64,000 bases of DNA from Selenomonadales bacterium UBA7018. Lineage in GTDB: Bacteria > Bacillota > Negativicutes > Selenomonadales > Selenomonadaceae. The stretch is taken from positions 310,539 to 374,538 of the forward strand of contig DJWY01000025.1 of assembly GCA_002448305.1 (NCBI GenBank), in the 5' to 3' direction. Below the pieces are notes generated by a model, which was not told the DNA's origin, made no database searches, and saw only the letters and a list, made by a program, of their open reading frames with translations. A program made the position numbers and the translations under genes. Positions within the stretch are counted from its first letter, which is position 1, and every line of letters starts with the position of its first letter. Shown here in pieces: positions 9,723 to 17,977 of this stretch.

Positions 9723-9728
9723 ATTATA
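9723..9728 (-). promoter_or_regulatory. Probable -10 box upstream of maf
   Basis: TATAAT preceded by TGC on the minus strand, 32 nt upstream of the maf start. No convincing -35 was found 17 nt further up (CGACTT), so only the -10 is called. Confidence 0.4.
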
Positions 9729-10069
9729 GCACAAAAACGGCTTTGAAGTCGATTTGAGCGGAAAAAATTGGCTTTGAAGCGAGTTTGAGCGGAAAATTTT
9801 GGTTTGAAGAGGATTTGAGCGTCAAAAAGTGGTTTTGGAAGCGATTTAAGCGTTTGAAACGAGTTTGAAACGAATTTTGGACGATTGAAAGTAGTTTTGA
9901 GGGTTTGAAAATGGTTTTGAGTGCGGTTTTGAGTGGGCAAATTACGTTTTCCATGTACATGGAATTTGTATGGCGTCGTGACGCGGCTTTTTTAAAGGGT
10001 ACAAAAATCAGGGGCGTTTTGAGAGCGTATTTTACGTTTTCCACGTACATGGAATTTGTAAAATGGGCG
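9729..10069. repeat. Degenerate tandem repeats and a duplicated palindrome upstream of maf
   Basis: From 9739 about three units of ~31 bp starting GG(C)TTTGAAG and containing ATTTGAGCG follow each other, then decay into shorter TTTTGAG / TTTGAAA units up to about 9940. Beyond that a 29-bp sequence centred on TTCCATGTACATGGAA occurs at 9942-9970 and again, with one change, at 10032-10060, exactly 90 bp away. The first centre is a perfect 16-bp palindrome. No gene with an SD was found here; open frames on the minus strand reflect the repeat composition. Confidence 0.6.
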
Positions 10070-10100
10070 AAAAAAATCCCCGCCGAGCGTTTCGACGGGT
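10070..10100 (-). terminator. Intrinsic terminator of rtcB
   Basis: On the minus strand CCCGTCG / CGGCGGG with loop AAACGCT, followed by GATTTTTTT, about 20 nt after the rtcB stop codon. Confidence 0.65.
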
Positions 10101-10118
10101 GAAAATTTCGGTATAAGT

Positions 10119-11327
10119 TTATCCTTCCGCTTTGAAATTGTAAACGGGCTTCATCACGTCAATAATTTCGACGGTGTCGCCGATAACATCAATAATATCG
10201 TCGAGTGACTTGTAAGCTTGCGGGCTTTCGTCGAGAGTGCCTTCGCTGACGGAAGTTGTATAAATGCCCGCCATAGATTTTTTATAATCGTCCATGTTGA
10301 GGCGGATTTTTGCGTCGCCGCGAGACATAATGCGCCCTGCGCCGTGCGGAGCGGAAAAATTCCAATCAGGATTACCTTTTCCGACCGCTAAAACGGAGCC
10401 GTCGCGCATATTTATGGGGATAAGAACTTTTTCGCCCTTATGCGCGGCGATTGCGCCCTTGCGAATGATTAAATCGGCGGTATCAATATAATTATGCGTG
10501 GTGTGGAAGGCTTCGCCGCCCGAAATGCCCGCTTTACCGAGCAAAATTTTGGCAATGAGTTCGCGATTGCGCCTTGCGAACGTCTGACAAAGTTCCATGT
10601 CGTGCAAATACTGATGAAAATATTTTCCGTAGACAAAACACAAATCTTCGGGCATATTTGCCTGTTTTCCGCGATATTCTTTCTCCAATTCCTTCAACTT
10701 CGACTGAATTTCCTTTTTTCTGCCCAGAGACTTATAAACTGCGATAATTTCTTCTTTCTGCGCGAAAAATTTATCCTTACCCTTCGCCAAATCGATTGCA
10801 AGCCCTTGATAAATTTCCGCGACCTGTTTTCCGAGATTTCGCGAGCCGGTATGAATGACAAGATAAAAAATTCCGTCGTTTGAGCGGTCGATTTCGATAA
10901 AATGATTGCCGCCGCCGAGCGTACCGAGACTTTTTTCGATTCTGCGCGTTTCTTTTAGCTGTCGATAGCAATTTAGCTGTGTTAAATCGAATTTTTCTTG
11001 CCGAAAGTCCCAAATATTGCGTCGAGAGGGAATATAATGCGCCGCTTCGTCAATTTTTTCAAAATCAAGGGCGTCAACGTCCAATTTAACGGTATACATG
11101 CCGCAACCGATGTCAACTCCGACGATATTTGGGACAATTTTATCAAAAACGGTCATAGTCGTTCCGATTGTGCAACCTTTTCCGGCGTGCACGTCGGGCA
11201 TAATGCGAATTTTGCTGTTTTGAGTGAATTCGTAGTTACACATGCGGCGAATTTGTTCGCGAGCGGTATTTTCGATGACTTTTGCGAAAGAAATTGCCGT
11301 ATTGAACTTGCCTTTAATCTCTTCCAT
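10119..11327 (-). CDS. rtcB: RtcB-type RNA 3'-phosphate ligase
   Basis: 402 residues of the RtcB family, which joins 2',3'-cyclic-phosphate or 3'-phosphate RNA ends to 5'-OH ends with GTP and Mn2+. Family landmarks: MPDVHAGKGCTIGTT near residue 40, the metal-binding Cys in GVDIGCGM, LGGGNHFIEI, HTGSRNLGKQV, and the C-terminal APHGAGRIMSR segment that carries the guanylylated His. An upstream in-frame TTG (11345) exists, but the ATG at 11327 has an AGGAG SD 8 nt upstream. No archease, RtcA or RtcR gene is adjacent. It probably forms its own unit, flanked by terminators on both sides. Confidence 0.94.
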   Translation of the reverse strand: MEEIKGKFNTAISFAKVIENTAREQIRRMCNYEFTQNSKIRIMPDVHAGKGCTIGTTMTVFDKIVPNIVGVDIGCGMYTVKLDVDALDFEKIDEAAHYIPSRRNIWDFRQEKFDLTQLNCYRQLKETRRIEKSLGTLGGGNHFIEIDRSNDGIFYLVIHTGSRNLGKQVAEIYQGLAIDLAKGKDKFFAQKEEIIAVYKSLGRKKEIQSKLKELEKEYRGKQANMPEDLCFVYGKYFHQYLHDMELCQTFARRNRELIAKILLGKAGISGGEAFHTTHNYIDTADLIIRKGAIAAHKGEKVLIPINMRDGSVLAVGKGNPDWNFSAPHGAGRIMSRGDAKIRLNMDDYKKSMAGIYTTSVSEGTLDESPQAYKSLDDIIDVIGDTVEIIDVMKPVYNFKAEG

Positions 11328-11379
11328 TAAAATTTCTCCTTTCAAGAAAGATTTTGTGCAGCCGCTACGGAAATAATAA

Positions 11380-11408
11380 AGGAGCCTGCCGATTTTAGCA
11401 AGCTCCTG
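11380..11408 (-). terminator. Intrinsic terminator after the GT9 gene
   Basis: On the minus strand AGGAGCTTGC / GCAGGCTCCT with an 8-nt loop followed by TTATTATT. It closes the hemB-hemL-rfaE1-GT9 operon. Confidence 0.6.
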
Positions 11409-11420
11409 CGGAAAAATTTA

Positions 11421-12569
11421 TTAAATCGTGGCTAAGTCGATAACTTTGCACTTATAAGCCCCATAAATGCGCGGAATTTCCTTTGCGGGGCGACCGTAAG
11501 CGGCTAAAAGTTCAAAAACATACTTCATAACGACTTTGACGGGGATTTTTTTCATGCAAGCGAGGTTTTCGTTGCCAGCGCGGGGGCAAATGTGATTTCC
11601 GCACGGGTGACAAGGCTCCGGCGACTTAATTAGAACGTCTTTTGCGTCGTATGGATAGAAACCGGGCACGGGCGACGCGCCAAACATGGTTACAATCGGA
11701 ATATTTCGCGCAACTCCTATATGCATTGGTCCCGAATCGGTCGTTAGGAACAAAACGCAGTTATCTAGAAAGCCTGCGAGCACTGCTAACGAAAATTTTC
11801 CGGTGAAAATCTTCAAATGGTCGCTATTTTTATGGCGCATTTGCTCAACACAGCCCGAAACTATTTCTTTATCCATATCTCCGCCCAAAAAAGCAATTCC
11901 GTAGCCTTTTTCAAGCAAAATATCGGCGCATTCGGCGAAATATGAATCAAGCCAGCGTTTAGTGAGCCAACTTGCACCGATATTGAACGCGATAACCTTT
12001 AAATCACCGAAATTTTCGCGGAAAATCCTTTCTGATTCGCGTTTAGTGGCGTCGGGTATCCACATTTCAAGCCCGTTATCGAAAATTTTATCTATACCGC
12101 AAGCTTTTTGCAAAACATCGAAGTGCGAATGGACTTGATGTTGAGAACCGGGCACATATTCCACCTTAAAACCGCGTTTTATATGGCGAGCGATAGAAGG
12201 ATTGAGCAAAACCTTATCAAAAAACAGAGAAAAGAAAGGTTTAGAGTATCCGACGATTTTTTTTGCGCCGCTGAACGCCGCTAACGCGCTTGCGCGCTCA
12301 TTTCTATGCAAATTTATCACGAGGTCGAAATTTTTCGCCCGAATTTTAAAAATAAACCTGATAAAGCTGGGCAAATGGTCATCAATGCCTTTTTTATCGA
12401 TTAAAATGCACTCGTCGAGGTTTTTATTGTACTGAACGAGGTCGGCGAGCTTTTTATCGGCTAATAAAGCAAGGTGAGCGGTCGGAAAATTCTTTCTGAG
12501 GGTGGTTAAAGCGGGCGTAACGAGCATTAAATCGCCCAAATGCATTAAATTTATAACCAAAATCTTCAT
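11421..12569 (-). CDS. Glycosyltransferase family 9 (LPS heptosyltransferase-like)
   Basis: 382 residues with the GT9 layout. The N-terminus MKILVINLMHLGDLMLVTPAL is the acceptor-domain signature of heptosyltransferases I/II. The C-terminal donor domain has TTDSGPMHIGVA, the ADP-heptose-binding motif. The enzyme adds heptose to the LPS inner core on the cytoplasmic face; the exact acceptor cannot be told from sequence. A Cys-rich tail (PCHPCGNHICP) is seen near residue 320. It lies 3 nt downstream of the heptose kinase gene, which makes the donor precursor, and this supports the assignment. Confidence 0.88.
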   Translation of the reverse strand: MKILVINLMHLGDLMLVTPALTTLRKNFPTAHLALLADKKLADLVQYNKNLDECILIDKKGIDDHLPSFIRFIFKIRAKNFDLVINLHRNERASALAAFSGAKKIVGYSKPFFSLFFDKVLLNPSIARHIKRGFKVEYVPGSQHQVHSHFDVLQKACGIDKIFDNGLEMWIPDATKRESERIFRENFGDLKVIAFNIGASWLTKRWLDSYFAECADILLEKGYGIAFLGGDMDKEIVSGCVEQMRHKNSDHLKIFTGKFSLAVLAGFLDNCVLFLTTDSGPMHIGVARNIPIVTMFGASPVPGFYPYDAKDVLIKSPEPCHPCGNHICPRAGNENLACMKKIPVKVVMKYVFELLAAYGRPAKEIPRIYGAYKCKVIDLATI

Positions 12570-12572
12570 TAT

Positions 12573-13541
12573 TTAAAGAGCCTCTAAAATTTCAGTGCGA
12601 TTAACGGCATAAGTCCCGACTTTAGCGACGACGACGCCCGCCGCGACGTTTGCGAGGTAAGCGGCGGCATTTGAATCGATTTTTCCTGCTAAAGCGAGCG
12701 AAAAAACAGCAATAACGGTATCACCTGCGCCGGAAACGTCGAAAACTTCCTGCGCACGTGCTTTTATGTGGGATTTTTTATTATCATCAATCAAAGATAG
12801 CCCTTCAGCGGAGCGCGTGACGACTAAACCGCGCAAATTGAATTCGTCGATAACTTTTTTGGCGGCTTCTTCGATTTGTGAATCAACATTAGCGATTTTT
12901 TTCGGCAAAATGGCGTTGAGTTCCTTTAAATTGGGAGTAATGAAGGTTGCGTCGAAATATTTTTGCCAATTATCGCCTTTAGGGTCGACGATAACGGATT
13001 TTTTTTGCGCACGACACGCGCCGATAACTTCGCGGCAGATTTTTTTCGTACAAATGCCCTTTCCGTAGTCAGAAATGATGACGGCGTCGACATTTTGGAG
13101 TTGCGAATAGAAATTTTCGAGTAATTTATTGCTAGATGGGCTATCGAGTTCGGAAGAGTCTTCAAAATCGAGGCGAATCATCTGTTGATGCCCGCTAATC
13201 ACGCGAATTTTGGTTGTAGTGGGCTTAGAAGATTGAATTAAGCCGGAAAAATCGACGCCGAGACTTTTTAGCTTACTTAAAAAGGTTTCGCCGTGATTAT
13301 CCGCGCCGATTTGCCCGATAATTGAAGTTTTGCAGCCGAGAAGGGCTAAATTGTGCGCAACATTAGCCGCGCCGCCTAAAGTTTCTTTAATTTCGGTTAC
13401 GTGAGCGATTGGAACGGGAGCTTCGGGAGAAATTCTGGTAACATCGCCGAAATAATATTTATCGAGCATAACATCGCCGATTACGAGAATTTTGCAGGCG
13501 TCAATGCCATTTTCAACGAAATTTTTAAGTTCCTGAATCAT
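12573..13541 (-). CDS. rfaE1: D-glycero-beta-D-manno-heptose-7-phosphate kinase
   Basis: A 322-residue PfkB-family sugar kinase corresponding to the N-terminal half of HldE. It phosphorylates heptose 7-phosphate at C1 in ADP-heptose synthesis for LPS. Motifs: ILVIGDVMLDKYYFG with SPEAPVP near residue 37, the GGAANVAHNLA substrate motif, and the C-terminal catalytic DVSGAGDTV near 265. The adenylyltransferase half is missing, so it should be encoded elsewhere. The ATG overlaps the hemL stop (ATGA), indicating coupling; the upstream TTG in frame is less likely. Confidence 0.92.
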   Translation of the reverse strand: MIQELKNFVENGIDACKILVIGDVMLDKYYFGDVTRISPEAPVPIAHVTEIKETLGGAANVAHNLALLGCKTSIIGQIGADNHGETFLSKLKSLGVDFSGLIQSSKPTTTKIRVISGHQQMIRLDFEDSSELDSPSSNKLLENFYSQLQNVDAVIISDYGKGICTKKICREVIGACRAQKKSVIVDPKGDNWQKYFDATFITPNLKELNAILPKKIANVDSQIEEAAKKVIDEFNLRGLVVTRSAEGLSLIDDNKKSHIKARAQEVFDVSGAGDTVIAVFSLALAGKIDSNAAAYLANVAAGVVVAKVGTYAVNRTEILEAL

Positions 13542-14824
13542 TTGCAAGCCTCAAAAGCGATTTTCGCCGCTGAAATTGTATTTTCTAGGTCTTCATCGGT
13601 ATGAACTGCGGACATAAAGAGGGTTTCGAACTGTGAAGGCGCAAGATAAACGCGATTTTCGAGCATAGCGGCGAAAAATTTCTTAAACAATTCCTGATTA
13701 GCGGCGGCAGATTGTTCATAGTTAGAAATTTGGTGTTCGCTGAAGAAAATACCGAACATAGAGCCGGCTTGGGGCGTTTGAATAGGTATTTTGGCAATTT
13801 TCGCGGCATTTTTAATACCGGCGACGAGTTTTGAAGTTTTCGCGGCGATTTTTTCAGTTAAATTGTCTTCGAGAAGAATTTTAAGGGTTGCAATGCCGGC
13901 GGTCATAGCTAAAGGGTTACCGCTAAGAGTTCCGGCTTGATAAATTTTTCCGTCGGGCGAAACGTTGCGCATAATATCTTCGCGCCCGCCGTAAGCCGCG
14001 CAGGGCAGTCCGCCGCCGATAATTTTACCTAAGCAAGTTAAATCGGGCGTGACGTGATATTTTTCCTGTGCGCCGCCGAGCGAAACTCTGAAACCGCACA
14101 TAACTTCATCGAAAATCAGCAACGCGCCATATTTTTTAGTAACGTCGCGAAGACCGCGCAGATAATTTTCTTTCGGAAGAACTAAGCCCATATTGCCCGC
14201 GACTGGCTCGACGATAACGGCGGCAATTTGTTCGCCGCATTCCGCAAAAACTTTTTCGACGGCGTTTAGGTCGTTATAAGGCAAAGTAATCGTATCCTGC
14301 GCGGTGCCGCGAGTAACGCCAGGGCTTGACGGTTCGCCGAAAGTTGCCGCGCCGCTACCGGCTTTGACTAAAAGTCCGTCGCTGTGCCCGTGATAGCAAC
14401 CGATAAATTTTATAATCTTTTCGCGTCCCGTGAATCCTCTTGCGACGCGGAGAGCACTCATTGTCGCTTCAGTGCCGGAATTCACCATGCGCATAACTTC
14501 CATGCTCGGAAAAATTTTATTCACGAGCTTAGCAAGTTGCGTTTCAAGTTCAGTCGGTGCGCCGTAACTCGTACCGCGTTCAACGGCATTTTTCAGCGCG
14601 GCGACAACTTGCGGGTGCGCATGCCCCAAAATCAGCGGTCCCCACGAGCCGACAAAGTCAATGTATTCGTTGCCATCAATGTCGAAAATGTGGCTGCCCG
14701 CGCCGCGAGCTATGAACGGCGGATTAGAATTCACGCTAGAAAACGAACGCACTGGACTATTGACGCCGCCCGGCATAAATTTTTTAGCCTCATTAAATGC
14801 GGCAAGCGATTTTTCTAAATTCAT
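13538..14824 (-). CDS. hemL: Glutamate-1-semialdehyde 2,1-aminomutase
   Basis: A 428-residue class III PLP aminotransferase that makes 5-aminolevulinate from glutamate-1-semialdehyde in the C5 haem/corrinoid pathway. FMPGGVNSPVR at the N-terminus is typical of HemL. DEVMCGFR and CLGKIIGGGLP supply the PLP-binding Asp and the Schiff-base Lys; the gatekeeper region EATMSALRVARG is also there. SD GAGGTGA lies 4 nt before the ATG. It follows hemB by 9 nt and overlaps rfaE1, so tetrapyrrole and LPS genes share one transcript. Confidence 0.96.
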   Translation of the reverse strand: MNLEKSLAAFNEAKKFMPGGVNSPVRSFSSVNSNPPFIARGAGSHIFDIDGNEYIDFVGSWGPLILGHAHPQVVAALKNAVERGTSYGAPTELETQLAKLVNKIFPSMEVMRMVNSGTEATMSALRVARGFTGREKIIKFIGCYHGHSDGLLVKAGSGAATFGEPSSPGVTRGTAQDTITLPYNDLNAVEKVFAECGEQIAAVIVEPVAGNMGLVLPKENYLRGLRDVTKKYGALLIFDEVMCGFRVSLGGAQEKYHVTPDLTCLGKIIGGGLPCAAYGGREDIMRNVSPDGKIYQAGTLSGNPLAMTAGIATLKILLEDNLTEKIAAKTSKLVAGIKNAAKIAKIPIQTPQAGSMFGIFFSEHQISNYEQSAAANQELFKKFFAAMLENRVYLAPSQFETLFMSAVHTDEDLENTISAAKIAFEACK

Positions 14825-14833
14825 AACGTCACC

Positions 14834-15796
14834 TCAAATCCAATTAGCAAAATCGAGCGCATGATAAGTGATAATCATATCCGCGCCGGCGCGTTTCATA
14901 GCCGTCAAGTTCTCAACGACAATCCGTTTATAATCAATCCAACCTTTTTTAGCCGCCGCCTTGACCATAGCATATTCGCCGCTGACATTGTAGACCGCGA
15001 CAGGGCGATTAATCTTTTCGCGAACTTTGCTGACAATATCCAGATAGGCGAGCGCAGGCTTAATCATGATAATATCCGCGCCTTCAGCTAAATCCAATTC
15101 GACTTCCTTTAAAGCTTCGCGACTGTTAGCAAAATCCATTTGATATTGTTTCCTGTCGCCGAATTGCGGAGCAGAATCTGCCGCGTCGCGAAAAGGTCCG
15201 TAGTAAGCGGAGGCGTATTTAACGGCGTAACTCATAATCGAGACGTTGATAAAATTTTTCTCGTCGAGCGCGTCGCGAATTGCGCCAATGCGCCCGTCCA
15301 TCATATCCGACGGAGCAATAATATCTGCGCCCGCTTCCGCCTGACTGACTGCGACTTTCTGCAAAAGTTTCAACGTCTCGTCATTGTCGACGTAATGCCC
15401 GCAAAGTTTGCCGCAATGCCCATGACTTGTATATTGACAAAGGCAAACGTCGCCAACGATAACCAGTTCGGGCACAGCCTTTTTAATGGCAGAAATTGCG
15501 CGTTGCACGGGGCTTTTCATATCCCACGCGCTAGAGCCGATTTCGTCCTTGTATTCGGGCAAGCCAAAAATTTCAACGGCAGGAATCCCCAACGTAGAAA
15601 TTTTCTTCGCAAGCTCGACGGCATTATCAACCGACAAGTGGTAGCAATCGGGCATTGACGGAATTTCTTCGCGAACATTTTCGCCCGCCACGACGAATAG
15701 CGGATAAATCAAATCTTTGACTGATAAATTTGTCTCGCGAACCATTGAGCGCAGATTTTCATTAAGTCTAAGCCTGCGCGGTCTAAGTTTAAGCAT
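14834..15796 (-). CDS. hemB: Porphobilinogen synthase (delta-aminolevulinate dehydratase)
   Basis: A 320-residue HemB. It condenses two 5-aminolevulinate molecules to porphobilinogen. The zinc-type active site is visible as CLCQYTSHGHCG with three Cys. The two active-site lysines are in SYAVKYASAYYGPF and MIKPALAYLD. SD GGAGATGA precedes the ATG. It lies between a secreted protein gene (19 nt upstream) and hemL. Together with hemL it forms two successive steps of uroporphyrinogen synthesis. Confidence 0.97.
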   Translation of the reverse strand: MLKLRPRRLRLNENLRSMVRETNLSVKDLIYPLFVVAGENVREEIPSMPDCYHLSVDNAVELAKKISTLGIPAVEIFGLPEYKDEIGSSAWDMKSPVQRAISAIKKAVPELVIVGDVCLCQYTSHGHCGKLCGHYVDNDETLKLLQKVAVSQAEAGADIIAPSDMMDGRIGAIRDALDEKNFINVSIMSYAVKYASAYYGPFRDAADSAPQFGDRKQYQMDFANSREALKEVELDLAEGADIIMIKPALAYLDIVSKVREKINRPVAVYNVSGEYAMVKAAAKKGWIDYKRIVVENLTAMKRAGADMIITYHALDFANWI

Positions 15797-15815
15797 ATAA
15801 TCATCTCCAAAAAAT

Positions 15816-16913
15816 TTATCTTTGATTAGACGGCATCAAAACGATATTGACGGGCAAATTGGACGCGCCCGGCGGCGAATATTCAAAGCTGACATTTCCG
15901 CGATAACTGCCCAGCTCAGAAAGTTCAGTGCCTGCCGTCATAATGGAAATTCCTTCAACCCTAGCTTGCGCGACGTGCGGCGGCTCGTAAGGCGTCCTGT
16001 CTCCGAAGTAAAGTTGCCGCGCAGGAGTTTGAATCACGCCCGAATAACCTTGATATTTAAAGCGAAGTGCACCGGCATAATTGCCGCCAAGCGGACTTAA
16101 ACAAAAGCGCGTTAAAGATTTCGTGCGGAAATTAATCGTGTAGTTCACGCCGTAATTGCCATAGTTGACGACTTCGGAACCGTCGGTTGCGTCGATACCG
16201 CGCTTAAAGCGGTCGTTTACGTTGTCGCCAATTAAAATATAGCCTAGTCCGTCGCGCTCCCAATCGTAAGGCTTTTTAAGCGTCAACGTTCGATTCATAT
16301 TCTTGAACGTACCGCGCAGAGCGTATTTATCTTTGGGCAAAATTTCAGCGTAGCTTAAAAAGTCGAGTGGGTCAACGTTTTCAGGATACATCATCAGATA
16401 AACTTTAACGGGTTTATCGGCAGTAAAATCGCAAATGCCGTGAATCAGCTGACCAGGATTGAGCAGAAAATATTTTTCGTAAGGCTGATAAACTTTGCGC
16501 TCGTGTTTGCGCAGTTTGATTTCGTCCTTGAAATTATTTTTCATATACATAGTCTGAGTACTTTTGCCGACGGTGTGATAATTTTTATTGGGCGCACTCA
16601 AGCCGCAACGAGTTATCGCAATTTTAGCTTTGCCGCCCGAAACGTTCTCGAAAATCACAGCAAATCTTTTGCGAACGCCGGTATCATTCAGATGATAAAA
16701 TAAAACCCGTGCCTCGCCTTTTACGGTGTCAGCGTATAAAATGCCGTTCTTGCGGACGTATTCGGGGCTGTCGGAGAAAATGAGCGTGCCGCCGCTATCT
16801 TGCGAAGAAACTTCTAACTTATGCATGACGGTAGAAATTTTTTCGGCGGAGGCGTTTGAAGTTAAAGTTAGCGCGGCGATTAGAGCCGTAAAAAATTTTT
16901 TGATAAAGTTCAA
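15816..16913 (-). CDS. Secreted protein of unknown function
   Basis: 365 residues starting at a TTG with an AGGAG SD 8 nt upstream. The frame extends further, but those codons overlap rplS and do not resemble the protein. A clear signal peptide is present: FIKKFFTALIAALTLTSNASA, with cleavage expected after ASA. The mature part is rich in beta-type and aromatic residues, without Cys pairs or a catalytic motif I recognise. It is exported across the inner membrane, probably to the periplasm or surface. It leads the hemB-hemL-rfaE1-GT9 run, 19 nt before hemB. I do not recognise the family. Confidence 0.75.
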   Translation of the reverse strand: MNFIKKFFTALIAALTLTSNASAEKISTVMHKLEVSSQDSGGTLIFSDSPEYVRKNGILYADTVKGEARVLFYHLNDTGVRKRFAVIFENVSGGKAKIAITRCGLSAPNKNYHTVGKSTQTMYMKNNFKDEIKLRKHERKVYQPYEKYFLLNPGQLIHGICDFTADKPVKVYLMMYPENVDPLDFLSYAEILPKDKYALRGTFKNMNRTLTLKKPYDWERDGLGYILIGDNVNDRFKRGIDATDGSEVVNYGNYGVNYTINFRTKSLTRFCLSPLGGNYAGALRFKYQGYSGVIQTPARQLYFGDRTPYEPPHVAQARVEGISIMTAGTELSELGSYRGNVSFEYSPPGASNLPVNIVLMPSNQR

Positions 16914-16970
16914 TGCAAAATCTCCTTGAAAGTTTTTTGAACGATTATAACACGTGCCGCCTAAAAGCAC

Positions 16971-17004
16971 AAAAAAAGACAGCCGCAAGAAATTTCGCGA
17001 CTGC
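16971..17004 (-). terminator. Intrinsic terminator of rplS
   Basis: On the minus strand CAGTCGC / GCGGCTG hairpin followed by TCTTTTTTT, about 20 nt after the rplS stop. Confidence 0.7.
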
Positions 17005-17025
17005 TTTAAAAATTTTCGGTCGAAA

Positions 17026-17373
17026 TTATTTCTGTTTCTTTTCCTTGATACGCGCCGCCTTACCGGTGAGTTTGCGCAGATAATAGAGCTTAGCACGACG
17101 AACCGCGCCGCGACGTACCACTTCGATTTTCTCGACGCGAGGCGAATGCACAGGGAATAATCTTTCGACGCCGACGCCGTAAGAAATTCTGCGAACAGTG
17201 AACATTTCGCGCACGCCGCTACCTTGACGACCAATGACGACGCCTTCAAAAATCTGAATGCGTTCGCGATTGCCTTCGACGATTTTTGCATGAACGCGAA
17301 CCGTATCGCCCGGCGCAAATTGCGGAATGTTGTCGCGCAGTTGTTCTTTCTCCAAAAGTTCAATGATATTCAA
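17026..17373 (-). CDS. rplS: Large-subunit ribosomal protein bL19
   Basis: 115 residues, the standard bL19 length. Landmarks: IPQFAPGDTVRVHAKIVEG, IQIFEGVVIGRQGSG, RRAKLYYLRKLTGKAARIKE. The start is the TTG at 17373, which follows an AGGAGGA SD by 6 nt; the ATG further upstream would add 21 codons not found in bL19. It is monocistronic here, with its own promoter and terminator. The usual neighbours trmD and rimM are absent. Confidence 0.96.
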   Translation of the reverse strand: MNIIELLEKEQLRDNIPQFAPGDTVRVHAKIVEGNRERIQIFEGVVIGRQGSGVREMFTVRRISYGVGVERLFPVHSPRVEKIEVVRRGAVRRAKLYYLRKLTGKAARIKEKKQK

Positions 17374-17436
17374 GTTAAGTCCTCCTTTATTCGACGTTCT
17401 TGCCCGCACGCAGAGGAACGCCTCAATAACTCGCAC

Positions 17437-17466
17437 AGTCTAGCATAAAATTTTTATTACTGTCAA
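17437..17466 (-). promoter_or_regulatory. Sigma-70-type promoter of rplS
   Basis: TTGACA (17461-17466) and TAGACT (17437-17442) on the minus strand with an 18-nt spacer, about 64 nt upstream of the rplS start. A second TTGACA on the plus strand (17475-17480) may drive the divergent riboswitch transcript. Confidence 0.55.
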
Positions 17467-17531
17467 GATTTTTGTTGACAAACGCGCCGATTTGTAAGAA
17501 GATATGCGCGTTGAAAATTGAATATGGATTG

Positions 17532-17685
17532 AATCGAGTGGCGCAAGCCTCAATAGGGAATCCGGTCGAAAGCCGGAACGATCACGTCACCGTAGCGGGG
17601 AGCGACTCTGCAATTATGTCACTGGGAATTTTTCTTGGGAAGGCGCAGACAAGCATTGAGCCGAAGTCGGGAGAACTGCTCGATT
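17532..17685 (+). ncRNA. Cobalamin (B12) riboswitch, apparently orphan
   Basis: Recognised by the conserved cobalamin aptamer blocks in order: AATAGGGAATCCGG, AAAGCCGG, GTCACCGTAGCGGGG, TGTCACTGGGAA, TTGGGAAGGCGCAGA, GAGCCGAAGTCGGGAGAACT. The closing P1 helix is a perfect 7-bp pair, AATCGAG (17532-17538) with CTCGATT (17679-17685). A TTGACA at 17475 fits a plus-strand promoter. The expected B12-transport or B12-synthesis gene is missing downstream: after an AGGAAGGGG purine tract comes an ATTAGGAAT mini-repeat, then a terminator hairpin, then the 3' end of the oppositely transcribed purine gene. Confidence 0.88.
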
Positions 17686-17786
17686 AACAATCACCGTTTG
17701 ACCTGCGAGCGACAGGAAGGGGATTTGAAAGCAATTAGGAATGTGGAATTAGGAATGATTCCGCTTTCGTTCCGAAAGTTTTTTGA

Positions 17787-17816
17787 TGTCTCGTCCTCGC
17801 AGTCGAGGCATTTTTT
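17787..17816 (+). terminator. Intrinsic terminator downstream of the riboswitch
   Basis: TGTCTCG / CGAGGCA stem (one G-U pair), 10-nt loop, followed by TTTTTT. It would end the riboswitch transcript about 130 nt after the aptamer. Confidence 0.6.
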
Positions 17817-17930
17817 CTTGTATTAATATTGGCGAAAAGTTTTTCCCTAATCGGAAAAGCATTGCTCATACATTTCTTTGCTGAGGAATCAGCGGCTCCC
17901 GTCGACTTGGCAGGAGTTAATTTTTTTGCG

Positions 17931-17966
17931 AAAAAAAGACCCGAACATTTCGTCCGAGTCAAAAAA
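17931..17966 (-). terminator. Intrinsic terminator of the purN-purH gene
   Basis: Minus strand GACTCGGAC / GTTCGGGTC hairpin (G-U pairs allowed), loop GAAAT, followed by TTTTTTT, just after the stop codon. Confidence 0.7.
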
Positions 17967-17977
17967 TTTTTTGTCGA

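Larger units (their letters stand above)
17687..17977. other. Gene-free region downstream of the B12 riboswitch
   Basis: About 290 nt without a supported gene. It holds an AGGAAGGGG purine tract (17712-17720), one ATTAGGAAT-type mini-repeat (17731-17757) and a plus-strand terminator. A 33-codon TTG frame (17724-17825) begins only 2-3 nt after the purine tract and runs through both the repeat and the terminator, so it is not called. On the right is the terminator of the purN-purH gene. Confidence 0.5.

Noticed and set aside
9692..10050. Open minus-strand frames upstream of maf (83-codon extension and a 108-codon frame)
   Set aside because: They consist of the tandem repeats and palindromes, lack an SD and do not resemble Maf N-termini.
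17735..17962. 75-codon minus-strand frame between the riboswitch and purN-purH
   Set aside because: It spans two terminators and a mini-repeat, has no SD, and its start lies inside the purN-purH terminator.
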